Assembly: GCF_014356525.2 (NCBI RefSeq)
Contig: NC_052506.1
Span: forward strand, 28,973,637-29,037,636
Source: Nilaparvata lugens
Taxonomy: Eukaryota > Arthropoda > Insecta > Hemiptera > Delphacidae
DNA: 64,000 bases
Direction of reading: 5' to 3'
Shown: positions 1 to 11,313 of the stretch, one piece after another
Position numbering within the stretch: position 1 is the first letter of the stretch
Layout: each line of letters begins with the position of its first letter
The notes under the pieces: model-generated
Told to the model about the DNA's origin: nothing
Database searches by the model: none
The model's input: only the letters and a program-made list of their open reading frames with translations
Position numbers and translations under genes: made by a program

Positions 1-1160
1 TTGTCAGTCATGGATGAATTCAGGTACCTGATCTTAGAGCTACGTAACTGTTGTTTTACTTAATTTCTAAGGCTTCTATACTCAATTAGACTGTCTAAGT
101 CGAATGTCTTCCTGAATTTCCGGTGAGCTTTGTCTCTTCTACCCATCATTTTCAGAATGTCGTCAGTCATCCATGGTACACATCGTTTTTTATTTATTCT
201 TCGAGTAACATAAGGCGCATGTTTGTCATATAAGTCAAGAGTCAAATTTTCAAAAGTCTCTACCATTTCATCAACTGAAGTTAAGGCTTCAATGTAATGC
301 CATGGAGTCTGAGCTACATCAGTCAAAAAAGCTGGTTCATTGAAATGTTTAAAGTCTCTAAAAGTTATGAATTTCTGTGCTGGTTTTGGTGGCTTATGAG
401 AGAGCACACAGTGAATCAGGTCATGTCCAGAAATAGCTGGGACTGATATTTGTCCTGTGTGAACAACCTCGATGGGATCACTAACTATGATAAAATCAAT
501 GAAAGTGTCAGATTCATTTGTATGGTGAGTTGGATCAAGTGGTAGAATAGTCAAGTTGAGGCACTGAAATATGTTAGTGACCTGATAATAGTCAAAGTTG
601 CGATTAGTCATGTTAAGGTCAGTGTTCATATCACCCATGACAAGGACACGGCTATAAGATGGCATAAGAAAAAGCAATGCATTTTCAAAATCAGTAAATG
701 ACCGATTTTCGGGGAACGATAGCAAATTCCAACAAGTAATCTATTTGATCTGGACAGAGATAATTCAAGGAACATGAATTCTGGTCTAGCAGAGTAAACT
801 GGCTCAGATGTGAGTAATATTTTTATACCGTCTTTGACATACACTGCTACGCCCCCACAAGCTTTATTCAACCTATCATTACGGAAAAGATTATACCCAG
901 ACAGAGCAGCTTGGTTGGATGGAATGCTAGGTCTCAAGAATGATTCTGAAATACCTATTATACTGAAGTCCTAAAAACGGAAGACTGCTCTGAGTTCGTC
1001 GATGTGACAACTGAGGGACTGGACATTAAGATGGGCGGTCTAAAGAAGTTGATTGTAAGTCTGAAGCTTATCTGATAACAAGGCACCCACGTCAATGTTA
1101 GAGTTACTAACATAGTCGTTCAGATTGCTATGGATCGAGAGCAAGCGAGCTGCTTCATCA
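1..1160 (-). mobile_element. Non-LTR retrotransposon (LINE) fragment, endonuclease region, decayed
   Basis: Read on the minus strand, this encodes most of an AP-type endonuclease (exonuclease-endonuclease-phosphatase fold), the LINE enzyme that nicks target DNA. The N-terminal part (about 1040-930) has the pattern AHLNVQSL, DELRAVF, ISESFL. The next segment (937-626) has GGVAVYVKDG and GICYRSPK. A third segment (725-60) has VMGDMNTD, DFIIVSD and the C-terminal SGHDLIHCVL, the usual Asp-His catalytic end. The last two segments are in different frames and overlap, so there is a frame break near 700; another stop lies near 970. Sequence after the endonuclease continues as LINE-like linker to the left edge, so any reverse transcriptase lies outside the window. 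The clade is not certain (CR1/Jockey type). Confidence 0.8.
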
Positions 1161-2152
1161 TTGGTGCTTAGCATTGTTGGTGAAGCAGGCCAAAATTAGT
1201 CCAAACAGAGGGCAGAGCATGACAATGGAGTTTAAAAATGAATTAAAACTAAAATTACTTAATCTTGATGACATAGAAGTCATTGTCCATTTGATGAGCG
1301 AGTGCATAATGGATGCATCGTCAGTTCGACTCTTGTTAAAAATCATTAAAAATAATTACGCAGTTCGATTAACCATATTCACAAAACGGTGAGCTTCAAA
1401 GGGTGATCCTAGTCCGTGCAGAAGTATGATGCGACCTCTTCATGGATATAGGGAATGTCATGAGTGATGTTGGAGAAATCAGCAAGAACTCAGAGGTTTC
1501 TCCTGTAACAACAAAAAAAGAGAGCAGAGGCAGCAGAAACAACAGGTATTTCTCCATCATTGGAAGAAAAGACGTCGATTTTGTCAATACAAATATATAT
1601 AAATATAAATATTAATACAATATTAACATAGTGGTACCAACAACACTAACTCCCCCTCCCACCATTATTGGTTGATTGAAAGTTATCAGTTGCTTTTGCT
1701 TTGTGTACCAGTTGTTTTTTAGTGCGGAAGAAGAAGAAAATATATCAGACTAAATAACTGAAATTGATGAGGATAAACTATATTACAGTGACATGTACAT
1801 GATTGAAATAATTTACTTTAAAAGCTTTTGAGTTATAGGGAGAGAAGAAATGAATTGATACGAGAAATGGCTGAGACAGAAGAATGAATCACTGGTTGAT
1901 TCAACGGTGGGATAGTGCTATGCTATCCATAGTGAGAGATTGATCGATTGAGTACTTCATTTATGTAGATTACAATATATACTGGCTTATACACTTATAT
2001 ACAATAGCTTACAATACAGCAAAATTAAAGATGAATTTACAAAATATAAATTGAGAAAATAATTATTGAGCTGCATATGATATGAAAAAAGCAATTTGTA
2101 ATAACTATAGATAATATTGTTATGCATCTACATAAATTGGCGGAGGTTTGGA
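1161..2152. other. Non-coding stretch, no gene recognised
   Basis: AT-rich sequence without a convincing gene. On the minus strand a 63-residue ORF (1587-1396) contains an internal Met followed by a strongly hydrophobic stretch resembling a signal peptide (MEKYLLFLLPLLSFFVV). Nothing after it resembles a known family, so I do not call it a gene. Confidence 0.4.
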
Positions 2153-2153
2153 C

Positions 2154-2212
<59 letters not shown>

Positions 2213-2220
2213 TATATATA

Positions 2221-2258
<38 letters not shown>
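2153..2258. repeat. (TA)n/(TG)n compound microsatellite
   Basis: About 85 bases of nearly pure TA dinucleotide followed by about 20 bases of TG. ORFs reading YIYIYI or VCVCVC here are artefacts of the repeat. Confidence 0.97.
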
Positions 2259-2950
2259 AACAAGCTGATTGGGATGGCTACAAAATGGCTGAGCCGACAA
2301 GCGCGCGATCTAGTGGAAAGAATTGTACTTAACTTCGTTTCATCCAGCTAAAAAAAGGATTCAGTTATTCAGACTTATGGTTAACTCAAATTACCGAGAA
2401 ATACTATAAGTAAACTAAAAAATATTTATAAAATAAAATAGACAACAGAGAATATTTTATTGTAGTATATTCCAATGTTATTTTATTAATTTTATTTACA
2501 TGGATTTCAAACGGTAATTATTTAACCTCAAAATTCGAATTTCATAATGTGGGGTTGTTACATTTCTCATTGCTTGGAGTTGAAATAATTATTACTGTCA
2601 ATAGAAAAGAAACATTATTTATTATTAAATGATGAGAAGTTATTATTTAATTATGATTCATACAAACATTATTATTGTTTTGTATTTCTAGATTGGGATT
2701 TCATCATAAATATGTAGCCATACAGTCATTGATGATTCTTATCTAACCACAGACATTGTTACCAACTTAATTCTGATTTTCCTGCACTGGTGCTCCATAT
2801 AACCTACTAACTATTTTGCGTTGTCATGCTGCAAATCTGGAGTACGCAAAGTAATACTTTGTGCACTAAAGCGGGAAAGTGATTCTTTGCGGCCTGCAAA
2901 CAGTGCAGAAATTATCACTTTTCAAGGTATCTGTAGGAAATAGTATATTT
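2259..2950. other. AT-rich non-coding stretch
   Basis: No ORF, RNA gene or repeat structure that I can support. Confidence 0.4.
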
Positions 2951-3072
2951 CGCACCTAGGGCCGAAAATGAGATATTTCCGGCTCGAAATCGGTTTTTAA
3001 GTCCGAGGCCGTAGGCCGAGGACTAGAAAAGATTGAGAGCCGGAAATACATTTTTGCCCATGGTGCGAACGC
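2951..3072. repeat. Short inverted repeat, probable part of a larger element
   Basis: Inverted arms: the segment near 2951-2986 (TCGCACCTAGGGCCGAAAAT onward) is roughly complementary to 3039-3068 (GAGCCGGAAATACATTTTTG then CCCATGGTGCGA). Similar words (a CGGCCT motif beside AAAGTGATT, and GTGCG or ACGCAC) recur near 2870-2895 and 4330-4385 in opposite orientation. This suggests one larger transposon of about 1.5 kb spanning roughly 2830-4400, but the ends are too diverged to fix. Confidence 0.4.
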
Positions 3073-3489
3073 TATTTTTTGCCACACCAAAAAAAAACTT
3101 CCCAATATATAAGAAATTAAAAAAAAAATAAAATTCAAACAGCCTATTTTGATAGTTTGAATCTTGGTTATGACAACTTTCACTGTAAATTAATTTCAAT
3201 ATTACTAATTAATGATTTACAATAGTGACAATATTTTTATACTATTAATATTTCGAATAATTGTTTGAATTTTTATAGCTCGCGCTTTGCGCCTGGTGCA
3301 ATATCTCATGGATAGATGGATGAATAGAATTTTCATTACTATTGTGAAATAATGTGATTAAAAAATTAATATAATTGCATATTTCACAGTTTTGTCTCAA
3401 AATATATCTAAAAATTGATTGAAATTTAAATTACGGTAACTAATATAAAAAATAGCTAATAAAAGTCGAAATTCATCGACAAAAAAAAA

Positions 3490-3585
3490 TGTCACTGACC
3501 GAGGTTCGAACCTAGATCATGTTTGTAATTCACTGAGCTTAGAGCTTTTGAGTACACGCCTTTACACTCTCGGCCATTGCTCCTT
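3490..3585 (-). other. tRNA-Leu-like segment (SINE head or tRNA pseudogene)
   Basis: On the minus strand the sequence shows a class II tRNA D-arm/A-box (TGGCCGAGAGTGTAAAGGC), an anticodon-loop-like CTCAAAA (CAA, leucine), a T-arm/B-box (AGGTTCGAACCT), and then a run of T typical of a Pol III stop. The two ends do not pair as an acceptor stem and the anticodon arm is disturbed. It is therefore not a functional tRNA gene; a tRNA-derived SINE head or tRNA pseudogene fits better. Confidence 0.55.
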
Positions 3586-5389
3586 TTGATCGAACTGGCC
3601 TGTAAGTCAGGTAACGTATGTAGGCTACTATAATATAGTGTAGCCTATAGCGGCAAACTTTAAGCCGGTTTGCCGGCATTTTCACAACAAAATATTGCTC
3701 TGAAAATAGTTAAATCATAGAGAAAACATTCGAAGATTCAATCTTGAGTGGGCCTAATGTTTTCTCTATATGGTTTGCTATTGAAGAAAAATTATCTAAA
3801 AGTTTTAATAATGAATTACGGAAAAATTACTAGGAATTTTTTAGTCAAGGCTGAGTTTCACCAGTAGGCTTACCTTAAACTTTAGATCTCTGCTGTATTT
3901 TCCTATTATTATTGTTGATTGTATTGCATTAAGAAGTGGAATTCGATAATAAAAAAGAAACAATTATTACTCTACCTCACTTTTAAATATCGATACAATT
4001 ATTGTACTTTGATTTCAAATTTGATTCTTCACTTTTAAAGACTTGCGATACGTACCTTTCTGACAATGGACAATGTAGCCAACATTATATTGTTGAGGCT
4101 ATGGATATATCATCGTATTCTATTGTTTGATATCAAAAACACAATAATAAATATTAAATTATGAAACAGTAATTTATAAAATATATTATTATAGACATAA
4201 TACCGCGATTCACGATACATATTATATAGATTATTACAGTCATTATGAGATTATCTCTCCATGATTTTTGTGAGATCGGACACGATCAGCTGTTATTCAA
4301 GGTCATTTTACAGCCCTAGGGCTGTAAAGTTTTACCGGCCTGGTCGGAAAACAATCACTTTCGGCCTCCATATGACGCACGTAAACCAGCTCATTACATC
4401 CAAGTGTGGCGAAAAATATATTTCCTAACACGCGCACATTAGCAGCTTCAAGCTGCGATTCGATCTTTACCAATCAGATCTTTACTACTTTACCATTTCA
4501 GGTCCTACACTAATCGACCGGGGAATCGATTAGTGGAATCGACCACTAGAATCTCTCATCTTAGAGATGGAACACGTACTCGATCCATACTGACGAACCA
4601 CCGGTAAGCTCACTGCATTAGCCATCAAAATTCCCAATTTCAATTCAATTATGATATTACCACAGTTTCACTACGGTGAGTTATATCAACCAGTGATACA
4701 GATGATTTCAGTGATACTTCTGTATCACTGAAAATTCTACATTCTACTTTGATTCTGCAGACTCGTAGTCATTCCCTCAGTCCTGATGAGTGTAATATTT
4801 ATAAAATATTTCAAGTTGAAAATTCTCATGACGAAATAAGAAGTGGTGATATTTGGAAACATTTCTAATATATGTCCAAAATCAGTGTTTTTCTGTTTTT
4901 CCTGCAAACTATTCATCAGAAGATTTCCAAATTTGGCACACACTAGTTCACCTGAGGTCCAGAAAGGGTATGTTGAGAGGGCATCGAAATTTCGCAACAA
5001 ATACGAGTTTTTCTGCGTTATCTCACATTCTCTGAGAATTAATTGACAGAAGCGCATAATGCTTAGTCCTAACTGATAAAATACAGTTGGAACAGCGGTT
5101 GAAAATTCGGTTCCAGAATTTGGAAGTATTTTAGTAGACTATTCATTACTTCTTTTTCTGCAAGGGACATGTAGCCTAGTTATGACGCCTTTTTATCAAA
5201 AAAGTGGAGACTTTGATAGTGAAGACCCCGATGTAGATGCCTGTTCAATAGGTTAGTAACCAGAATGAGATTCCATTCTTAGATTATTTTTGAAGGGACG
5301 GATTCCATGATCCAAAGGTTCAAAGAACCCCACACGTCAACCGAAGCTTATTGTGTTCTCAAGTAGTATGTTAGTTAGGCAAACCAAAA
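3586..5389. other. Non-coding stretch
   Basis: Mostly AT-rich. Around 4300-4440 there is a GC-richer patch with a CAGCCCTAGGGCTG palindrome that may be the right end of the element noted at 2951. Short overlapping ORFs at 4737-5057 on both strands look like chance. Confidence 0.35.
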
Positions 5390-6140
5390 CCTATGTCCTT
5401 TACAAGAACCACAAGTTTTTCCCTATGCCAACATCCCATTCATCACCTGGTTCCTTGTCGCAATCCAGTGTGATATGCTTGGCAGTCTCTTCAGACTGAT
5501 TGATCCTCTTGACCTACGTGAGTTCCACTCCTGGATTTTTGGAGGTCCTTCCACTGAAGGAGGGGTCGCCAAATTGCCTCTAGGGCACCTGGTCACCCTC
5601 GACTCTGCCTCTTGACCTACATTTGTGCCTGGAGTTTCATCCATCTCTGCTCCTTTGGGTTTTTCTTTTTGCCCCTCCGAAGCGGCCCTGATGGGGCAGA
5701 TCCCGTGGGTTTGGAGGAAAGGCAACTTCTGAAGTTGCCTTGGGGTTTGGTTTGTTCATGAGGTTCCCATGAACAGCTTGGGAAGTGGAGTCAACCCAGA
5801 CACAGCCCACCAGCCTACTGCAAGCACCGTTTAGAGACACCATATAAAAATACCACCCATCAGCATAGTCCACATAATACCTTGGGTTGACCTAAGAAAA
5901 AGTAAGAATATGGCCAAAAAGGCCGACAGATAGAAAAATAAATGAAGAATGGCATAAAGCTAAGTCAATTGAAAAAGTGCAATTCTAGAAATGAGAAGTT
6001 CCAAAGCATATTAAAAAGGAGAAGGAGGTTTTGGAAGAAGGGCTTTGGAAAGGGGGTTCCTTTCATTCGCCTCCTACGACAAGCAGGGATACTGTGGGGG
6101 GTGAATTCTGGTTTCCAACACGTATATTTCTGCAACTAGC
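5390..6140. repeat. Unclassified GC-richer island, probable transposon-derived sequence
   Basis: The base composition is clearly richer in GC than the flanks. On the minus strand two overlapping ORFs in different frames (5873-5637 and 5725-5423) read through motifs such as NKPNPKATSEVAFPPNPRD and EGPPKIQEWNSRRSRGSIS. On the plus strand 6001-6130 continues with KKGFGKGVPFIRLLRQAG. No stretch is long enough to be a gene. I believe it is a decayed mobile element or conserved repeat but cannot name the family. Confidence 0.35.
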
Positions 6141-6744
6141 AATGCCTCATATAGGAGAGATATTGTCATATAGCATACATCTGATTTCCTTTTGGTCTTC
6201 TTTTAAATTTTTATATCATGAAGTTATAAAATTTTTGAATAAGCTTCACTAGCATCTGCAAGTATCACTATTAATTAGGCCATTCACAAGTCGCGGTGGA
6301 GAACAGAGCTCTTGATGTACCAAAGAGCAGCTACACAGCTCGACCTGACCTCATAGTACTCTTTATTTTGGAAGCGCTAGATAATGACAACATTGGATGT
6401 TACAATAATCTAATGTCATACCAGCTTCAGAATCTGCTTGTAGAGAATCAATAATTTGCTACAAATCCGAGAATCCGATGTCCTCTCAGTAGCTCGTTCA
6501 TGTTCATCACATCTGTGATAACCCTACAATGTATGACGACAATCGTGTATCATGCATGTTTTATTAGCCTAACAGCTTATAAAATTCAGATTTATTCACA
6601 AACTTTCAGCTACCAATGCATTCTATCTCAGACTAATGTGGTTCTACAACTTTGGTGTACACATCATCAATCAATATAGAAATAGGGCAACTTTTTCTAC
6701 TCGAACCAAGAATTTTTCCAGAACAAGTAGCAAATAGATTTACA
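6141..6744. other. Non-coding stretch
   Basis: No feature seen. Confidence 0.35.
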
Positions 6745-7025
6745 GCTCATTCCTTACTGCATAGGAATTTGGAAATAAAATCAAAAGATTGCAGTTTAGA
6801 GTGACTCTGCAGCTCGTCAAATAGGAATTCATAATTGTATGTTTTTTCACTTTTGTATGACGCATGATGCCCACATGAGCTTTTTACGTGTGCGTGAGTA
6901 ATGAAAAAAGCGTGGGTAAATTTATGAGATGATAAAACGTCCATGCCATCGGCAGGATTCAAGCACACAAACCAGGCGGTGCTAGCAGACCGAAGTTTTT
7001 TACCACTAGATCAACTTGGCCGGCA
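6745..7025 (-). mobile_element. Candidate tRNA-derived SINE
   Basis: The minus strand starts near 7022 with a tRNA-like head: an A-box-like TTGATCTAGTGGTAAAAAAC and, 45 bases on, a B-box-like GTGCTTGAATCC. The outer bases GCCGGCC and CGATGGC pair only partly. The head is followed by about 200 bases of body that is not tRNA-like. This is the layout of a tRNA-headed SINE. The 3' end and target duplication could not be fixed, so the lower boundary is approximate. Confidence 0.45.
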
Positions 7026-7685
7026 TGTGTACCAATATTTGATTCAAAAAGAGGTAATTTGAAAACTATTCATTTGAAATTCTTGGAGGTGATGCACATC
7101 TTCTCAGAATGGTTAAGACCAAGACTTTGGAGGTTTTGAGGAATTTTAATCAAACCGTATCACATTACATTTAATTTGTAAGTAATACTTGAAGTTGAAT
7201 TAATTCGATCAAATATAATTTTTTGAATCCTTTGAATATTCATCTTTCAATGCCACATACGCAAAATATTTCAAATCACCAAAATGTTAATGTAAATGAT
7301 CTCTCTCTTCATCTATGCGTCATTGCATTACCAGTAGAAGGAGGTGTTAATCACTTGAGGATTGATGTAAATTCAGATTTTATTTATTCTCCTGTCGAAT
7401 GAGAATCTTATGTTGAACATCTAATTAATGCTAAATATGACAATTTGAAAATAATTATTAAAAAGCCTAAACCTTACGATTTTAAAATACTGATTGAAAT
7501 TCTGATATAAATAAAATATTGGATCATAATTCAGATATAAATGATGATCAAATCCAAGATATGGATGATATTCTATGTTCAAGTTAATACTATATTAATT
7601 CGTTACCATTCGATGCTTTCACTTGTAAGCCAGAAGATGATAAGTCAACATGGATTCAAATATCGGTTAACTATAAGACCAAGTA
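7026..7685. other. Non-coding stretch
   Basis: AT-rich. No supported ORF. Confidence 0.35.
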
Positions 7686-7829
7686 CCGGTTGCACAAAAG
7701 CCGGTTAAATTTTAATCGTGATTAATTCACGAGAACCAATCAGAGAAGCATTCTTCCCGAAAACGCCTTCTCTGATTGGTTTAGTGGAATTAGTCAAGAT
7801 TAAAATTCAACCGGCTTTTGTGCAACCGG
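7686..7829. mobile_element. Palindromic MITE (CCGGTTGCACAAAAGCCGG ends)
   Basis: The terminal inverted repeat is about 40 bp: CCGGTTGCACAAAAGCCGG at the left and its complement CCGGCTTTTGTGCAACCGG at the right, extending inward through TTAAATTTTAATC. A second inner inverted pair (CCAATCAGAGAAG and CTTCTCTGATTGG) makes almost the whole 144 bp a hairpin. There is no coding capacity. The right flank GGGCCTAA suggests the full end is GGGCCCGGTTGCAC with a TAA target, as in PIF/Harbinger-type MITEs; the left flank is altered, so the duplication is not proven. Confidence 0.85.
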
Positions 7830-10534
7830 GCCTAAGGAACTTACGTAGGTACCGAGACCTGAAAGCTATGAATCTTTAAATAATTTTGAATCTTTAAATA
7901 AAAGCAACTCAATCAGTTATCTAGAAGTACTTTCTCCCACTTTCCTTGCTAGAATTTTCTTGACATGGTAGCAGAGTACCTACTACGAACTGAAATAACC
8001 TTGAAATGATATTGAACTTGAATACTTGAGCCTTCTGCGCCCAATGTTGCTTATGAGCAACGTCCTGCTTCTGCATTTCGAACTGGCAGTTTCTTCACAG
8101 AAAATCAGTGTTTGTGAAATTTTATCAAATTCTTAAAAGAATGAACGTCATGAACCTGACTATCTTAATAGCTCAACCTAATTGAAATCAATTCTTGAGT
8201 GAGACTAACAGAACTCAGAGCAATAATTGAATGAAACGCCAAAATTCTCTTTGATGGTTATTTCACGTCGAATACATTCTCTATTTACAACAGAACTATT
8301 TTTTCCATTTTGAATAACTGAATATGTAGAACCAAAGAAAGCTTGAACCCTTCAATAATATTTTGACTTCTTGAACACAAGTCTAGAGCCTATACACATT
8401 CTTCAATAAAATATGTAATTGATTTTGGGTATGATTAGTACTGATTCTGTTTTTTTATTCGTTCATTTCTTTTTTTCTGTACTCTTACTATGTATAATGA
8501 AGTATTGTAATTGTGTGTTGTTATGGAAGCAATTTTTGGGCGAAATCCAGTATGCTTCCATGTTTTTCATAAATAAATAAATATACACATTAATTTTCAT
8601 CTTCTCATACTAGCTCATTGCCTGATCTGACCGACATTCAACCGCACCTAGATAAGTAAACTCTAAAAAGTTATATTACAATTCTTAAAAATGTGGGTTA
8701 GAGCTTATTAGATGCTGATCAGGGAGATTTCTAGAGCATTTTTCGGAAAAATCTCCTGAACTGGAATTTTGAAGGAGTATTGATTGATACAAAATGATTG
8801 GCGAATCAGTGTGAGAATGATCAATAGCGATGTCAGTGAACCGTGATTATAATCCTGAATCCAGTGCCACTCCTCTTCCCCCCTTGTTTGTGAGCTCAAA
8901 AGCTCTACATTCGTTTGATAAATAAGACACGAGTGAAACTTTATTCTAATAATGAACGACTGCAGAGCTATTCGTTGGAACATTAATCTAACCCTCGCTT
9001 ATGAAAAACGTCCACGAACAAACTCACAATTTCAATTTCCATCCTCTTCTCTCTCTCTGTTTGAGCACCCCTCCCCTTTTCACTCACGTCCCAATTTCAC
9101 ACTCGTCCAAAACACCCAGGACGATAGCGTTCTCATAAGTAGTTTTCAAACCGCATTTGGCGACGTTCCAGAAGGAAATATTAGCAAAGACCCTGCTACA
9201 AAAAGGTAGACAATTTGAGATTGGGAAGCAGCTTAATTCGATGACAATCTAGCCGATGGATACACATTATCCTTCTAATTACAACACTGTTCCAAGTTCT
9301 TTTTGCTATCAGAATCTTGTTTTTATTATGAGTTTTTCCATGAAGTTAAAAATATCGATAAAATGAGTCACCTGTTAATGATAAAATGAATTTATTATTA
9401 AAGGTACTGAATAAAATGAAAAATTAAATCTTTTTCACAATGTTAACTGCGCTCTCCCTCATTTTTTAATAAATTACCGTATTTAGAAAGTTACGAAATG
9501 CACTATTCAAATTTGTGATCATTCACAAACCAAATGAAATTCCAATTTAAGCTTATATTAGTCGAAAAAGTAGAATGCAAACTAGGAATAAATATAATAA
9601 AGCCCATTGTAATAGTCAGCAGTGAACTAGTTTCTGTGTTGATTATTATAACTGGTAGATTATGGTGGTAGTGAGCAGTGATCAGGTGCAACTGAATTGA
9701 ATTAGGCAAGAGAGGAAAGCCAGTGGTCTGTGATGGCGATCAAGTGATCCCCAGAGAGTCATCTCGGCCCGGCTTATCTTTCGCCTCAGGACTCCAATCA
9801 AAACAAATGGGACAACAATGATCTGACAGTCAGCTAATTGATGGCTTGATGGAGTGGGATACGGTAGGCCAAACCTCCAAGTCATTAGTCTACTGCTGCT
9901 ATAGACCGTTTTCGAACAGTAGAGAACTCGAGCAGACAATTTTTAAGAGCAATTTATTCTCATAAGTCTTGAGAGAATAGATTCATCAATAAGTCGTTGG
10001 GTATTGCATATACCTTTCGAGAAGTTCATGAATAAGATTATTCATATTCAATGATAAATGAGTGTAGAGGCAATTAATGAAACAAGTTGGAATAGGACAG
10101 TAAATTGGGAGAGGAAGGCACTTGACATAAATAGAGAATAGTTTACTTTAATTGTACAGAATCGGCCTAATGACAAACTGTTGTATTTCGTTCAATAGTA
10201 TTATTTGTTCGTTGTCTCTGTTTTGACAATGAAACTCAATCAAATACATTTAAAACTCAATCACTCAATGGGACACCATTCTACATAGTGAAACTCTGAT
10301 TTGGAAAACTGAGGTATGGAAATTTTGGCATATGAGTAGTAATTTCACACATTGGTAAGATTTTAGTTCACTGATTTATTGAAAAAAATAAATTGAGGAG
10401 TCCTGAATCAACTTTGATAATTCACAAACGAAGAATTAATTCAGAGAATCATAATTCATTGGTTATTTATTCCATCTTAGAAGTCGGTAGTTGCTAATTT
10501 ATTCTCAATCTATCTATCTTCTATCTATATATAT
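7830..10534. other. Long non-coding stretch
   Basis: No recognisable gene. One 85-residue plus-strand ORF (8952-9209) ends at an AAAAAG|GTAGAC sequence that could be a splice donor, but its composition is unremarkable and no family is recognised. A GC-richer patch at about 9700-9900 also carries nothing recognisable. Confidence 0.35.
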
Positions 10535-11244
10535 AAAAGCGAAAAGGCACTCACTCACTGACTGACTGACTGACTGACTGACTGACTCACTCACTCACTC
10601 ACTCGCAGAACTAAAAATCTACCGGACCAAAAACGTTCAAATTTGGTAGGTATGTTCAGTTGACCCTTTAGAGCCGCACTAAGAAATCTTTTGGCAATAT
10701 TTCAACTCTAAGGGTGGTTTTTAAGGGTTTAAAGTTCGTCTTTTAGCATGTATATTCTTCTTATTCTCTTAATTATAATTGAAAAAAGGCCATATCATAT
10801 GTTAATATAAAACTATAATCTAGAGAGAGTACCTCTTTGAAACAGTTGTTAACTGGTAACTAAATTAATAATTTTGTCAGGTTGGCATTAGTTGAGTTGA
10901 ATTTTTTAGGTTGGCACCAAGTTGAAGATTGAAATGCATTTATCGCGGAAAAATTGATTGGGTTCTGCTACTTCAATCAGAGCTATTCCTGTGAATATCA
11001 TATTACTAGCCGTCAGGCTCGCTTCGCTAGCCATATCCGTTTAGCTAGACGTTTAGTCTGGACCCCGACTGGATCGTCCTAACATATGATAAAAATGCTC
11101 AAATGAAAAATGCAGGCGAGCGAAGCGAGATCTCATTCTGAGACGATCCTGCTGATCTCATTCTTGGACGATTCAGTCGGGGGTCCAGGGGGCGGAGCCC
11201 CCTCGCTAGACGGATATGGCGAGCGAAGCGAGCCTGACGTCTAG
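10535..11244. repeat. Repeat unit 1, flanked by (TA)n, GACT-tract head
   Basis: The unit begins AAAAGCGAAAAGGCACTCAC directly after a short TA tract, followed by tandem GACT/CACT tetranucleotides, a conserved body (CTACCGGACCAAAAACGTTC, GGTAGGTATGTTCAGTT), and a distal part bounded by the inverted pair CTAGCCGTCAGGCTCGCTTC (about 11010) and its complement ending in CTAG at 11244. Near the end a hairpin GGGGGCGGAGCCCCC is visible. A (TA)n tract follows. It is non-coding; the class is uncertain (TIR or Helitron-like CTAG end). Confidence 0.75.
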
Positions 11245-11255
11245 TATATATATAT

Positions 11256-11308
<53 letters not shown>
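11245..11308. repeat. (TA)n tract between two repeat units
   Basis: About 64 bases of almost pure TA separate the end of one repeat unit from the start of the next. Confidence 0.95.

Positions 11309-11313
<5 letters not shown>

Noticed and set aside
1396..1587. Minus-strand ORF with a signal-peptide-like hydrophobic start.
   Set aside because: Too short, with no mature-peptide motifs, cysteines or cleavage pattern, and no exon boundaries I could support.
8952..9209. 85-codon plus-strand ORF ending near a splice-donor-like sequence.
   Set aside because: Low-complexity Ser/Phe/Pro composition from a CT-rich stretch. No domain or partner exon.
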